Shown piece by piece: positions 30,084-39,191 of a stretch of 64,000 nt of DNA. The position numbers and the translations under genes were made by a program. Below the pieces are notes generated by a model. It was not told the DNA's origin and made no database searches. It was given only the letters and a program-made list of their open reading frames with translations. This DNA comes from Ruegeria arenilitoris (GTDB lineage Bacteria; Pseudomonadota; Alphaproteobacteria; Rhodobacterales; Rhodobacteraceae), in assembly GCF_013030985.1 (NCBI RefSeq), contig NZ_WPYP01000009.1:124001-188000 (forward strand), written 5' to 3'. Positions within the stretch are counted from its first letter, which is position 1, and every line of letters begins with the position of its first letter.

Positions 30084-31367
30084 ATGAAATTGAAACTGGC
30101 AACCGCGGCGCTTGGCGCCCTGATGGCCGCAGGGCCGGCTCTGGCGGATCTTGTGATCCCCGATCTGAGCTATCGCACCGGACCTTACGCAGCTGGCGGC
30201 ATTCCGTTCTCGGACGGGTATAACGACTATTTCACCCTGCTGAACGAACGCGATGGTGGCATTGGCGGCGTTCCGATCCGCGTGGTCGAGTGCGAAACCG
30301 GCTATAACACCGAAAAAGGCGTTGAGTGCTATGAATCCACCAAAGGCGAAGGCGCGTTGGTGTATCAGCCGCTGTCCACCGGCATCACCTATCAGCTGAT
30401 CCCGAAAGTGACCGCGGACAACATTCCGCTGCACACGATGGGCTATGGTCGGACCTCGGCCAAGAACGGTACCGTGTTCAGCCACGTGTTCAACTACCCG
30501 GCCAACTATTGGGACGGGGCCTCGGGTGCGATCAACTATCTGCTCGAGGAAAACGGCGGCGATCTGAGCGGCAAGAAAATCGCGCTGATCTATCACAACT
30601 CGGCCTATGGCAAGGAACCGATCCGCACGCTGGAAGAACTGTCCAAGAAACATGGCTTTGAACTGGCGGCCCTGCCGGTCGATCACCCGGGTCAGGAGCA
30701 GAAGTCGCAATGGCTGCAAATCCGCCGCGACCGTCCCGACTATGTCCTGATGTGGGGCTGGGGCGTGATGAACCAGGTGGCCGTACAAGAAGCCGCGAAC
30801 ATCCGCTTCCCGATGGAAAACTTCATCGGCATCTGGTGGTCGGGCTCGGAAAACGACGTTGTGCCCGCCGGTGAGGCCGCGAATGGCTATAAGGCGCTGA
30901 CCTTCCACAACGTGGGCACCGACTTCCCGGTTTTCGACGATCTGAAGACACACGTAGTTGATGCGGGCAAAGCCGCAGGCGCGGGTGATCAGGTCGGTAC
31001 GGTTCTGTATAACCGTGGCCTCTATGCGGCCGTACTTGCCGCCGAAGCGATCAAGAAGGCGCAAGAGCTTTCGGGCAATGCCGACATCACCCCCGCCGAA
31101 ATGCGCGAAGGCATGGAAGCGCTTGAAATGACCGAGGCGAAGATGACCGAACTGGGTCTGCCGAACTTTGGTCCGACCTTCTCGGTCTCATGTGAGAACC
31201 ATGGTGGTGACGCTCTGGTGGGTGTGACCCAATGGGACGCGGCGAACAAGACCTGGACGATGATCTCGGACTTCAAGCCGACCGATGGTGAAGTGATCGG
31301 CGCGCTGATCGACGAAGATTCCGGAGCCTATGCCTCGGAGAACAACATCGACTCGCGCTGCAACTAA
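30084..31367 (+). CDS. LIV-type ABC transporter substrate-binding protein
   Basis: A 427-residue periplasmic type I binding protein. A signal peptide (residues 1-21, ending GPALA) precedes mature LVIPDLSYRTGPYAAGGIPFSDGYNDYF. Typical LivK proteins are 370-390 residues, so this one is enlarged. There are cysteines near residues 72, 80 and 371 and at the C-terminal RCN. The ATG at 30084 has GGGAGGAG upstream. The ligand pocket signature of leucine-binding proteins (SGP/YxG) is not evident, and the flanking ligases point to a carboxylic acid ligand. A strong hairpin follows the stop. Confidence 0.9.
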   Translation: MKLKLATAALGALMAAGPALADLVIPDLSYRTGPYAAGGIPFSDGYNDYFTLLNERDGGIGGVPIRVVECETGYNTEKGVECYESTKGEGALVYQPLSTGITYQLIPKVTADNIPLHTMGYGRTSAKNGTVFSHVFNYPANYWDGASGAINYLLEENGGDLSGKKIALIYHNSAYGKEPIRTLEELSKKHGFELAALPVDHPGQEQKSQWLQIRRDRPDYVLMWGWGVMNQVAVQEAANIRFPMENFIGIWWSGSENDVVPAGEAANGYKALTFHNVGTDFPVFDDLKTHVVDAGKAAGAGDQVGTVLYNRGLYAAVLAAEAIKKAQELSGNADITPAEMREGMEALEMTEAKMTELGLPNFGPTFSVSCENHGGDALVGVTQWDAANKTWTMISDFKPTDGEVIGALIDEDSGAYASENNIDSRCN

Positions 31368-31382
31368 GGCGCTTTGATACAC

Positions 31383-31408
31383 CGGGGCGGCGGTGAACTG
31401 CCGCCCCG
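31383..31408 (+). other. Intercistronic hairpin after the LIV binding-protein gene
   Basis: A perfect 9-bp inverted repeat CGGGGCGGC (31383-31391) / GCCGCCCCG (31400-31408) with an 8-base loop, 15 bases after the binding-protein stop and without a U-run. It probably protects the upstream mRNA segment so that binding protein exceeds the other subunits. Confidence 0.6.
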
Positions 31409-31438
31409 AACCCCACACTCGCACAAGGACACGCGCAG

Positions 31439-32272
31439 ATGCTGGATGCGGCTCAAACCACCGAAGTTCAGGCGGAAACCCTGCTTGAGGTGAATAATAT
31501 CGAGGTGATCTACAACCACGTCATCCTGGTTCTGAAGGGTGTCAGCCTGACCGTGCCCAAAGGGGGCATTACCGCTCTGCTCGGCGGGAACGGCGCGGGC
31601 AAGACAACAACGCTCAAGGCGATATCGAACCTGCTGCAATCGGAACGCGGCGAGGTCACCAAAGGTTCGATCACCTATCGTGGGTCCAATGTCCACGAAA
31701 GCGATCCGGCCGATCTGGTGGAAAAGGGCGTCATCCAGGTGATGGAGGGCCGCCATTGTTTCGAACACCTGACGGTCGAGGAAAACCTGCTGACCGGCGC
31801 CTATACCCGCAAGGATGGCAATGCGGCGATCCAACAGGACCTTGAGCTGGTCTATACCTATTTCCCCCGCCTCAAGGAACGCCGCCGGTCGCAGGCGGGC
31901 TATACCTCGGGTGGTGAGCAGCAGATGGTGGCGATGGGCCGGGCGCTGATGTCGCGCCCCGAGACGATCCTGCTGGACGAGCCCTCGATGGGTCTGGCGC
32001 CGCAGCTGGTCGAAGAGATTTTTGGCATCGTGAAGGATCTGAACGAGAAAGAGGGCGTGTCCTTCCTGCTGGCTGAACAGAACACAAACGTGGCGCTGCG
32101 GTTTGCCCATTACGGGTACATTCTGGAATCGGGCCGCGTTGTGATGGACGGCCCGGCGGCCGATCTGCGCGAGAATCCGGACGTGAAGGAATTCTATCTG
32201 GGCATGTCGGATGAGGGGCGCAAAAGCTTCCGCGACGTACGCTCATATCGCCGTCGCAAGAGGTGGCTGTAA
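31439..32272 (+). CDS. livF: LIV-type ABC transporter ATP-binding protein (LivF-like)
   Basis: A 277-residue ATPase. Walker A is GGNGAGKTT (near residue 51). The LivF-type VIQVMEGRHCFEHLTVEENLLTGAY segment follows, then a signature YTSGGEQQMVAMGRAL, Walker B ILLDEPSMGLAPQLV and switch LLAEQNTNVALRFA. It is the second ATPase of the heterodimeric HAAT importer. It ends just before the PaaK-like ligase, whose start lies 20 bases after the stop. Confidence 0.92.
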   Translation: MLDAAQTTEVQAETLLEVNNIEVIYNHVILVLKGVSLTVPKGGITALLGGNGAGKTTTLKAISNLLQSERGEVTKGSITYRGSNVHESDPADLVEKGVIQVMEGRHCFEHLTVEENLLTGAYTRKDGNAAIQQDLELVYTYFPRLKERRRSQAGYTSGGEQQMVAMGRALMSRPETILLDEPSMGLAPQLVEEIFGIVKDLNEKEGVSFLLAEQNTNVALRFAHYGYILESGRVVMDGPAADLRENPDVKEFYLGMSDEGRKSFRDVRSYRRRKRWL

Positions 32273-32291
32273 GCGGATGGAGGATATGGTC

Positions 32292-33512
32292 ATGACGAAT
32301 TATTACGACGCGCTCGAGACCCGTTCAGCCGACCAACGTGCCTCCGATCAGGCGCAGGCCTTGCGCGTACAGCTTCAGCGGGCCTTGTCCGCGCCGGGAT
32401 TCGAAGCGCATCTGGCCGAGGCCGACACCGATGCCGTCGCCTCGGTTGCGGATCTGGTAAAACTGCCGGTTTTGCGCAAATCCGATCTGGCGCAGGCGCA
32501 GGCGTCTCGGCCACCATTCGGTGGCTTCACGGTCAAACCTGCGCGGCATTTCCACCACGTGTTCCAATCCCCCGGCCCGATTTACGAACCTGGCAGCACC
32601 GATCCCGATTGGTGGCGCATGGGGCGGTTCCTTCATGCAGCGGGCGTAGGGCCGGGCGATATCGTGCAGAACTGTTTTGGCTACCACCTGACACCTGCAG
32701 GCATGATCTTTGAAAGCGGCGCACGGGCCGTAGGGGCCGCCGTGCTGCCCGCTGGCACCGGCCAGACCGAGCTGCAAGTGACCGCCGCGCGCGATGTGGG
32801 CTGTACTGCCTATGCCGGGACCCCGGATTATCTGAAGGTCATTCTGGACAAGGCGGATGAGATGGGTGTGGCGCTGGGCTTCAACGCAGCTGTTGTCGGC
32901 GGCGGCGCGCTGTTTCCGTCCTTGCGTCAGGAATATGCCGACCGCGGTATTTCCTGCCTGCAATGCTATGCCACTGCCGATCTGGGCAATATCGCCTATG
33001 AAAGCCCCGCAATGGAGGGGATGATCATCGACGAACATGTCATCGTCGAGATCGTCACCCCCGGCACCGGCACCCCCGTGGCCGAGGGTGAAGTGGGTGA
33101 GGTCGTGGTGACCTCGTTGAATCCCGATTATCCGCTGATCCGGTTCGCCACTGGTGATCTGTCGGCGATCATGCCGGGGCAATCCCCCTGTGGCCGCACA
33201 AATCTGCGGATCAGGGGTTGGATGGGCCGCGCCGATCAGACCACCAAGATCAAGGGCATGTTCGTGCGCCCCGAACAGGTGGCCGCGCTGGTCGACAAGC
33301 ATGAAGAGATCGTCAAGGCCCGCGTCATCGCCGCCCGCCAGGGAGAGATGGACACCATGACCGTTCAGATCGAAAGTCCCCGCAGCGACGACGTGGCCTA
33401 TGCGAAATCGGTGGTCGAGGTGCTGAAACTGAAAGGCGCGATCGAGGTCGTGGCCCCCGGATCGCTGCCCAAGGACGGTTTGGTGATCGAGGATCAGCGG
33501 GTTTATGAGTGA
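32292..33512 (+). CDS. Phenylacetate-CoA ligase family protein (PaaK-like)
   Basis: A 406-residue adenylate-forming ligase of the PaaK branch, shorter than the first ligase of the operon. It lacks the classical N-terminal P-loop pattern but has PaaK-type segments: LPVLRKSDLAQAQ, a YHLTPAGMIFESGARAVGAAVLPAG central block, YATADLGNIAYES at the acid-recognition loop, and YPLIRFATGDLSAI plus GRADQTTKIKGMFVRPEQV near the hinge. I chose ATG 32292, 8 bases after GGAGG; ATGs at 32277 and 32286 are badly spaced. The substrate is an aryl or alkyl carboxylic acid, unknown. Confidence 0.88.
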   Translation: MTNYYDALETRSADQRASDQAQALRVQLQRALSAPGFEAHLAEADTDAVASVADLVKLPVLRKSDLAQAQASRPPFGGFTVKPARHFHHVFQSPGPIYEPGSTDPDWWRMGRFLHAAGVGPGDIVQNCFGYHLTPAGMIFESGARAVGAAVLPAGTGQTELQVTAARDVGCTAYAGTPDYLKVILDKADEMGVALGFNAAVVGGGALFPSLRQEYADRGISCLQCYATADLGNIAYESPAMEGMIIDEHVIVEIVTPGTGTPVAEGEVGEVVVTSLNPDYPLIRFATGDLSAIMPGQSPCGRTNLRIRGWMGRADQTTKIKGMFVRPEQVAALVDKHEEIVKARVIAARQGEMDTMTVQIESPRSDDVAYAKSVVEVLKLKGAIEVVAPGSLPKDGLVIEDQRVYE

Positions 33513-33633
33513 CCATGAAAAACAAGTCTGCGGCAGTATGTGCCGCAGAATTGTTTCGTCGCCCACTGGTGTTTCTTAGCGTTTTGGTCAATTAAAGGCG
33601 GAACCTGCGCCTTAGCCTGTCAAAACCGGAAAC

Positions 33634-35298
33634 ATGGCCGAAATCGAATTTTCAGAACACGGAACGCGTCGTCAGGGCGTGTTTGGCACCCGGCTGGTTG
33701 GCACGGTGGCCTGTCTGGTGGCGGCCGCGTGCCTGTTGCCGATGGTGGCGGTTGTTCTGGCGGCGGTGACGGGCGGGACGGACACGATCTCGCACCTGCT
33801 CGACACGGTTTTGCCGCGCTATGCGCTGACGACGGTTATTCTGGTGGTTCTGGTGGCGATTGGCACCTTTTCCATCGGGGTGGGCGCAGCGTGGCTGGTG
33901 ACGATGTCCCGCTTTCCCGGCGTGCGTTTTCTGGAAATCGCGCTGGTTCTGCCGCTGGCCTTCCCGGCCTATGTTCTGGCCTATGCCTATACGTTCATTC
34001 TGGACCATCCCGGCATCGTCCAGACAACCCTGCGCGACGTAACCGGCTGGGGGCCGCGCGACTACTGGTTCCCCGAGATCCGCTCGACCGAGGGTGCGGC
34101 GGTGATGCTGATCCTCGTGCTGTACCCCTATGTCTATCTGCTGGCGCGAGCGGCGTTCCTGCAGCAGAGCGCGACGGCCTTTCTGGCCGCCCGTGCGCTG
34201 GGCAAAAGCCCGTGGCTGGCCTTTTGGCACGTGTCGCTGCCGATGGCGCGACCGGCCATTGCGGGCGGTGTCCTGTTGGCGATCATGGAAACCATCGCCG
34301 ATTTCGGCACTGTGGCCTATTTCGGGGTGCAGACTTTTGCCACCGGTATCTACACCAGCTGGTTCTCGATCGGAGACCGCGCCGCCGCCGCGCAACTGGC
34401 CCTGTGCCTGCTGGGGTTTGCGCTGGTCATGGCGATGACCGAGCGGATACAGCGCGGTAAGGCGAAATATTATCAGGCGGGTAAAAGCCACGCGTCCTTG
34501 CCTTCGGCGCAATTGAAAGGCTGGCAATCCGTGGCAGCCTTTACGCTGTGCGCCGTACCGGTGTTTCTGGGCTTTTTGCTGCCGGTCTTCATCCTGATCC
34601 AGATGGGCCTGCAGTCGGAACAGAACCTGCTGTCGCGGCGCTATGTCGGGTTTATCCAGAACTCACTGACCCTGGCAGGCACAGCGGCGGTCGTCACCGT
34701 GTTCGCGGCGATCTGCGTGGGGTTCTTTCAACGCCTGCGGCCGGGCCGGAAATCGGCCACTGCGGGTTATCTGGCGCGGTTGGGATATGCGGTGCCGGGT
34801 GGGGTAATCGCGGTCGGCCTGATGGTGCCATTTGCCAGCTTTGACAACGCGCTGGATGCGTGGATGCGACAAACCTTCGATATCTCGACCGGGCTCCTGG
34901 TGACGGGGTCGATCTGGTTGCTGATCGCGGCGTATATGGTGCGTTTTCTGGCCGCCGCGCTCAGCGCTTATGAAGGCGGGCAGAGCACCGTTCACGCCAA
35001 TATGGACGCGGCCGCGCGGTCTCTGGGCCAAACACCTTTGGGCACGCTGCGCCGGGTGCATCTGCCGATCCTGACACCATCGTTGCTGACGGCGCTGCTG
35101 ATCGTCTTTGTCGACGTGATGAAAGAGCTTCCCGCAACCCTGATCATGCGCCCGTTCAACTTTGATACGTTGGCGGTGCAGGCCTACAGGCTGGCCTCGG
35201 ATGAGCGGCTCGAGGGCGCCGCCGTGCCCTCTCTGGTCATCCTTGCAGTGGGGCTGTTGCCGGTGATTCTGATCTGCCGTCAGGTCGGGCGGCGCTAG
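33634..35298 (+). CDS. Iron(III)-type ABC transporter permease (FbpB/SfuB-like, fused double permease)
   Basis: A 554-residue inner-membrane protein with about 12 helices, made of two BPD_transp_1 halves in tandem. The first coupling loop is ARALGKSPWLAFWHVSLPMARPAI (by position about 188-211), the second ARSLGQTPLGTLRRVHLPILTPSLL (about 462-486). This is the FbpB architecture used for ferric iron import from periplasmic binding proteins. Neither an iron-binding protein nor an ATPase is adjacent, so it must pair with genes elsewhere or be an orphan. No Fur/Irr box was recognised upstream. Confidence 0.88.
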   Translation: MAEIEFSEHGTRRQGVFGTRLVGTVACLVAAACLLPMVAVVLAAVTGGTDTISHLLDTVLPRYALTTVILVVLVAIGTFSIGVGAAWLVTMSRFPGVRFLEIALVLPLAFPAYVLAYAYTFILDHPGIVQTTLRDVTGWGPRDYWFPEIRSTEGAAVMLILVLYPYVYLLARAAFLQQSATAFLAARALGKSPWLAFWHVSLPMARPAIAGGVLLAIMETIADFGTVAYFGVQTFATGIYTSWFSIGDRAAAAQLALCLLGFALVMAMTERIQRGKAKYYQAGKSHASLPSAQLKGWQSVAAFTLCAVPVFLGFLLPVFILIQMGLQSEQNLLSRRYVGFIQNSLTLAGTAAVVTVFAAICVGFFQRLRPGRKSATAGYLARLGYAVPGGVIAVGLMVPFASFDNALDAWMRQTFDISTGLLVTGSIWLLIAAYMVRFLAAALSAYEGGQSTVHANMDAAARSLGQTPLGTLRRVHLPILTPSLLTALLIVFVDVMKELPATLIMRPFNFDTLAVQAYRLASDERLEGAAVPSLVILAVGLLPVILICRQVGRR

Positions 35299-35374
35299 GT
35301 CACGATCGACCAAAAAACCACACCTTGTCGTGCTCGGGCTTGATTCAAACGCATTTTCCGGCAAGGCTGAGGGT

Positions 35375-35725
35375 ATGAACATGCAGCCTCCCAGCCGGTT
35401 TTCTGCTAACTCGGCACAGATGCCCGTCGCGTTTAACCGGCACGAGATGTCCCATATCCTGTCCGTCTATGGCCGGATGGTCGCTGCCGGAGAAATGCGC
35501 GATTACGGTATTTCCAACCTGCGGGACATGGCGGTGTTCTCCATCTTTAGACGCACCGCCGAGCATCCGATCTACCGGGTCGAGAAGCACCCGCGCCTGC
35601 GGCAAAGGCAGGGGATGTATTCGGTGGTCGGTTTGGATGGCCGCATTCTGAAGCGCGGCCATGACCTGCGCACTGTTCTGCGGGTGCTGGAGCGCAAGCT
35701 GATCCGCTCGGTTGACCTTGATTAG
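35375..35725 (+). CDS. DUF2794 domain protein
   Basis: About 116 residues. The core RDMAVFSIFRRTAEHPIYRVEK...LRQRQGMYSVVGLDGRILKRGHDLRTVLRVLE identifies the alphaproteobacterial DUF2794 family (positions about 50-108), whose function is not known. Candidate starts are ATG 35375 and ATG 35381 behind GAGGG; the open frame to 35330 is unlikely to be translated. It is convergent with the NlpC/P60 gene, overlapping its end by 4 bases. Confidence 0.85.
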   Translation: MNMQPPSRFSANSAQMPVAFNRHEMSHILSVYGRMVAAGEMRDYGISNLRDMAVFSIFRRTAEHPIYRVEKHPRLRQRQGMYSVVGLDGRILKRGHDLRTVLRVLERKLIRSVDLD

Positions 35726-36459
35726 AGCCTTTTGTGGGATGTAACAGGCCCGTCGCCCTGTTCCAGAATGCGCGCGATTGCCTGATCCATCGGCTCGAAT
35801 GTCACATCCATGTGGTAGGCATTGGCGTGCAGCAGCATGTTGTCGTCATAGACCCAGGCGACATGGCCTTTCCAGAACAGCAGATCACCGTGTTTCGGTT
35901 CGGCGCCTGCGGGCAGGGCCTCACCCAGTTCCCGTTCCTGATCTCCGCTGTCGCCCGGGCAGGGGATGCCGCAAGCCAATAGCCCGGCCTGCACCAGACC
36001 CGAACAATCCAGCCCGAACCGGCTGTTTCCGCCCCACAGATAGGGCGTACCCAGAAACAGCTCGGCCACCGCGACCGGGTCGGTCAGATGGGTGGCGTTA
36101 AGCTTGGCGTGCACAGTGGGGATAAAACCCAGTTCGGTTTCCAGAAACCGGTTCTGTTCCGACAGAACCTGAACCCGGCTGCCGAAACTCAGCGAGACCT
36201 GATCGGGGCTTTTCATATCCGGCTCTGCATAGGCATGGGTCGCGGGGGCGGTGATCCAGTGGGTGTCTTCGACCCAAGCGCCTAACTGATCCGAGGCGAC
36301 CCAGCCTGTGTAGCTGTCCTTTTCCGCGGTCACATGGCTCCAGCCACCTTGGGTATCCGTTACGGTGACCGTGTCACCGAACAACAACTGCCGGTCCCGG
36401 GCGCCATCGGGGTGGCGCAGCAGGTTGACCACGGGGTTTATGATGCGTTGTTTGGTCAT
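35722..36459 (-). CDS. NlpC/P60 family peptidase with SH3-like domains
   Basis: A 245-residue predicted peptidoglycan endopeptidase. Two bacterial SH3-like segments occupy about residues 10-125 (GDTVTVTDTQGGWSHVTAEKDSYTGWV, split by position). The C-terminal NlpC/P60 domain starts near 130 with GTPYLWGGNSRFGLDCSG; the catalytic Cys is in LDCSG, the His in KGHVAWVYD, the third polar residue in LLHANAYHMDV. There is no obvious signal peptide, as in Spr/YkfC-type cytosolic or leaderless relatives. It overlaps the stop/start of the upstream aminopeptidase gene, indicating an operon for peptide recycling. Confidence 0.88.
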   Translation of the reverse strand: MTKQRIINPVVNLLRHPDGARDRQLLFGDTVTVTDTQGGWSHVTAEKDSYTGWVASDQLGAWVEDTHWITAPATHAYAEPDMKSPDQVSLSFGSRVQVLSEQNRFLETELGFIPTVHAKLNATHLTDPVAVAELFLGTPYLWGGNSRFGLDCSGLVQAGLLACGIPCPGDSGDQERELGEALPAGAEPKHGDLLFWKGHVAWVYDDNMLLHANAYHMDVTFEPMDQAIARILEQGDGPVTSHKRL

Positions 36460-37838
36460 AGGTCCAGAATCTCGGGCAGGGCGGTCAGCAGTGCGCGCGG
36501 ACCTTGTCCGAGGCCGCCCTTGCTGCGGCCCGGCGCTTTGCTGGCTTGCCAGGAATAGATGTCGAAATGCATGTAGCGGCTTTCGCCCACAAACCGGCGC
36601 AGAAACAGTGCGGCGGTGATCGATCCCGCAAACCCGCCCGAAGGCGCATTGTCCAGATCGGCAATGCCCGGTTCGATCATCGCCTCGTAGGGTTCGTGGA
36701 ACGGCATCCGCCAGACCGGATCGGCGGCCTGTTGCCCGGCCCGCGCCAGGGCAACGGCAGCGCTGTCGTCGTCGGTGTAAAACGGAGCGAGATCGCCGCC
36801 AACGGCCACCCGCGCCGCGCCGGTCAGCGTAGCCATCGAGATTACCAGATCGGGGGCGCCCTCATCCGCCAGCGTCAGCGCATCGGCCAGCACCAGCCGC
36901 CCTTCGGCATCGGTGTTGTTGATCTCGACCGTCAGCCCCTTGCGCGAGGTCAGGATGTCACCGGGGCGGAACGCGTTTCCGGCGACCGAGTTCTCAACCG
37001 CCGGGATCAGCACACGCAGCTGTAACGGCAGTTTCAGCGCCATGATCATCCGCGCCAGACCCAGCACGTTGGCAGACCCGCCCATGTCCTTCTTCATCAA
37101 GGCCATCGAGTTGCCGGGTTTCAGGTTCAGCCCCCCCGTATCGAAACACACGCCTTTGCCGACCAAAGTCAGTTTGGGGCCGAAACTGCCCCAATTCACC
37201 TCGATCAGGCGGGGGTCCTGCGCGGCGGCGCGGCCAACAGCGTGGATCATCGGAAAGTTTTGTTCCAACAAGGCCTGCCCTGTGATCACGTCGCAGGAAG
37301 CGCCGAATTCCTGCGCCAACGCCTCGGCGGCGGCCTGCAGCTGATCGGGGCCCATATCTGAAGTGGGCGTGTTGACCAGATCACGGGTCAGGGCTTCGGC
37401 CTGTGCCAGAACCTCAATCCGCGCCGCGTCCACCCCTGCAGGGGCAACCAGACGCGCTTTGGCCCCGGATTGCGCAGCATAGCGATCAAACGCGTAACCG
37501 GTCAGCAGCCAGCCCAGACATTCGGTTTCCAGCGCGTCCTCAGGCACGCCGGATGCGATGTGAAAGGTGCCTTTGGGCAAGGCTTCGGCTGCGGCGGCCA
37601 GCGGAAACCGTTTGCGTCCGCGGCCTGCGGCCTTGCCGTAACCCGCAACCGCGAATTCCGGTGCGCCGTCCGGCCCCGGGATCAGGGCAACCTGTCCTAG
37701 CGCGGCGGTAAAGCCGCTGGCCTGCACCCAGGTCGACACGTGATCGGGCTGGTCCGCCAGCCAATCGTCCAGATCGGGTTGCGCGATGACATGCAGCGGC
37801 AGCGAGGGGTCAGAGGGCGAAGCAAAGGACAGAGTCAT
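36456..37838 (-). CDS. Leucyl aminopeptidase family (M17) metallopeptidase
   Basis: A 460-residue cytosolic dizinc aminopeptidase. Metal and catalytic motifs are present: KGVCFDTGGLNLKPGNSMALMKKDMGG (by position about 250-276), NNTDAEGRLVLADAL near residue 321 (the M17 signature), and LTGAARVAVGG. I took the ATG at 37838 (MTLSFASPSDP), since the frame upstream to 37895 is not conserved-looking. It overlaps the NlpC/P60 gene by 4 bases; together they may degrade cell-wall-derived peptides. PepA versus PepB subtype is not resolved. Confidence 0.92.
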   Translation of the reverse strand: MTLSFASPSDPSLPLHVIAQPDLDDWLADQPDHVSTWVQASGFTAALGQVALIPGPDGAPEFAVAGYGKAAGRGRKRFPLAAAAEALPKGTFHIASGVPEDALETECLGWLLTGYAFDRYAAQSGAKARLVAPAGVDAARIEVLAQAEALTRDLVNTPTSDMGPDQLQAAAEALAQEFGASCDVITGQALLEQNFPMIHAVGRAAAQDPRLIEVNWGSFGPKLTLVGKGVCFDTGGLNLKPGNSMALMKKDMGGSANVLGLARMIMALKLPLQLRVLIPAVENSVAGNAFRPGDILTSRKGLTVEINNTDAEGRLVLADALTLADEGAPDLVISMATLTGAARVAVGGDLAPFYTDDDSAAVALARAGQQAADPVWRMPFHEPYEAMIEPGIADLDNAPSGGFAGSITAALFLRRFVGESRYMHFDIYSWQASKAPGRSKGGLGQGPRALLTALPEILDL

Positions 37839-37901
37839 GGAAATCTCGGTTGGTTCGATTTGCGCCCAGCCTAGCCGCCCACGGCCCGTCCGCAAGCCCC
37901 G

Positions 37902-38291
37902 TCAGACGGAAAGATCCTGCTGATCCCAGATCACGGTCAGCGATTTTTCTCCGACCCGGATCAGCCGCGACAGGGTGGCGCCGGTGGCCACTGCATCGCC
38001 GGTGTCCACGGTCTGCGCCACATCCCCTGCCACCCGCGCAAGTGCGACCATGCCGATCTGATCCGCAATTGCCACCAGTGATCGCGCACATTTGCGCAGC
38101 CCCGCCCAGTCGCGCTGCCGCCAGAAGCGTTCGCAGTTTGACAGGCGTACGGCCAGCTCCTCGACCGTGCGGCACAGCACGTCCAGCGCGTTCTTGTCGC
38201 CCAGTTGCCGGTACAGCCCGCTCAGCTGCTCCAGGTCCAGCCGGACGGTTTCCTTGTGTTCAAGCGTGAGTATCTTATCCACCACATTCAC
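37902..38291 (-). CDS. Conserved-looking helical protein of unknown function
   Basis: 129 residues, no signal peptide or membrane segment. It is mostly amphipathic helix, starting VVDKILTLEHKETVRLDLEQL, with Cys residues at about 40, 53 and 68. The WRQRDWAGLRKCARSLVAIADQIGM region reads like a helix-bundle domain. No family was recognised; a histidine-phosphotransfer-like fold was considered, but no His with the expected context is seen. It is divergent from the carbonic anhydrase gene. Confidence 0.65.
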   Translation of the reverse strand: MNVVDKILTLEHKETVRLDLEQLSGLYRQLGDKNALDVLCRTVEELAVRLSNCERFWRQRDWAGLRKCARSLVAIADQIGMVALARVAGDVAQTVDTGDAVATGATLSRLIRVGEKSLTVIWDQQDLSV

Positions 38292-38435
38292 CCCAATTCT
38301 TTACGCCCCCACGGCATAGACGGACTTTGACTGTGAATTCCTTTGCAAAACCTTGCATCCGCGCAGGATAATTGCTCGAATTTTCCGCGAATTCAGGGTA
38401 GAGCAGCTCTCAGCAACACGAAGATGGACAGAAGA

Positions 38436-39086
38436 ATGGACTTAGCGAAACCTCTGCCGGGCTATCTGGTCAAACGGTATCACGGCTGGAAGGCCACCAC
38501 TTATTCCGAAAATCAGGTCTGGTATCGCCGCCTGGCGACCGAGGGGCAGCGCCCGCGTGCGATGGTGATTTCCTGTTGTGACAGCCGTGTGCATGTGACG
38601 TCGATGTTCGGGGCGGATCAGGGCGATTTCTTCATCCATCGCAACATCGCCAACCTGGTGCCCCCTTTCGCGCCCGACGGTGATCACCACGGCACCAGTG
38701 CGGCCATCGAATACGCCGTGACCGCGTTGAAGGTGGCGCATCTGATCGTGCTGGGTCATTCGCAATGCGGTGGGGTACAGGGCTGTATTGACATGTGCAA
38801 AGGTCAGGCCCCGCAACTGGAAGCCAAAGACAGCTTTGTCGGACGCTGGATGGATATTCTGAAGCCGAAATACGAGCTGGTGGCCGATATAGAAGACAGC
38901 GTCGATCAGGCGCGACAGTTCGAACGGCAGGCGGTTGTCGCCTCGCTCGAGAACTTGATGACCTTCCCGTTTGTGTCCTCGGCGGTGCAGGACGGCTCGC
39001 TCAGCCTGCATGGGCTGTGGACCGATATCGGCGAGGGTGGGCTGCAGTGCTACGACCCGCAGGAAAAGAAATTCGTGGTCGTCTGA
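38436..39086 (+). CDS. Beta-class carbonic anhydrase
   Basis: A 216-residue zinc enzyme interconverting CO2 and bicarbonate in the cytosol. Zinc ligands and the dyad are visible: Cys and the Asp-Arg pair in CCDSRV (near residue 46), and His/Cys in LGHSQCGGVQG (near residue 108). GDFFIHRNIANLVPP and AIEYAVTALKVAHLIVLGHS are canonical. The ATG at 38436 has AGAAGA just upstream; the ATG at 38424 adds only four residues and cannot be excluded. Confidence 0.93.
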   Translation: MDLAKPLPGYLVKRYHGWKATTYSENQVWYRRLATEGQRPRAMVISCCDSRVHVTSMFGADQGDFFIHRNIANLVPPFAPDGDHHGTSAAIEYAVTALKVAHLIVLGHSQCGGVQGCIDMCKGQAPQLEAKDSFVGRWMDILKPKYELVADIEDSVDQARQFERQAVVASLENLMTFPFVSSAVQDGSLSLHGLWTDIGEGGLQCYDPQEKKFVVV

Positions 39087-39191
39087 CCCGTCGGAATAGT
39101 CCGTAGATTTGAAAGGCGCGGGATCAGGTCTCTGATTCCGCGCTATTTTTTGCTATAGTCGCCTTATCCGGGTTTGGATCGGGGACGTATA

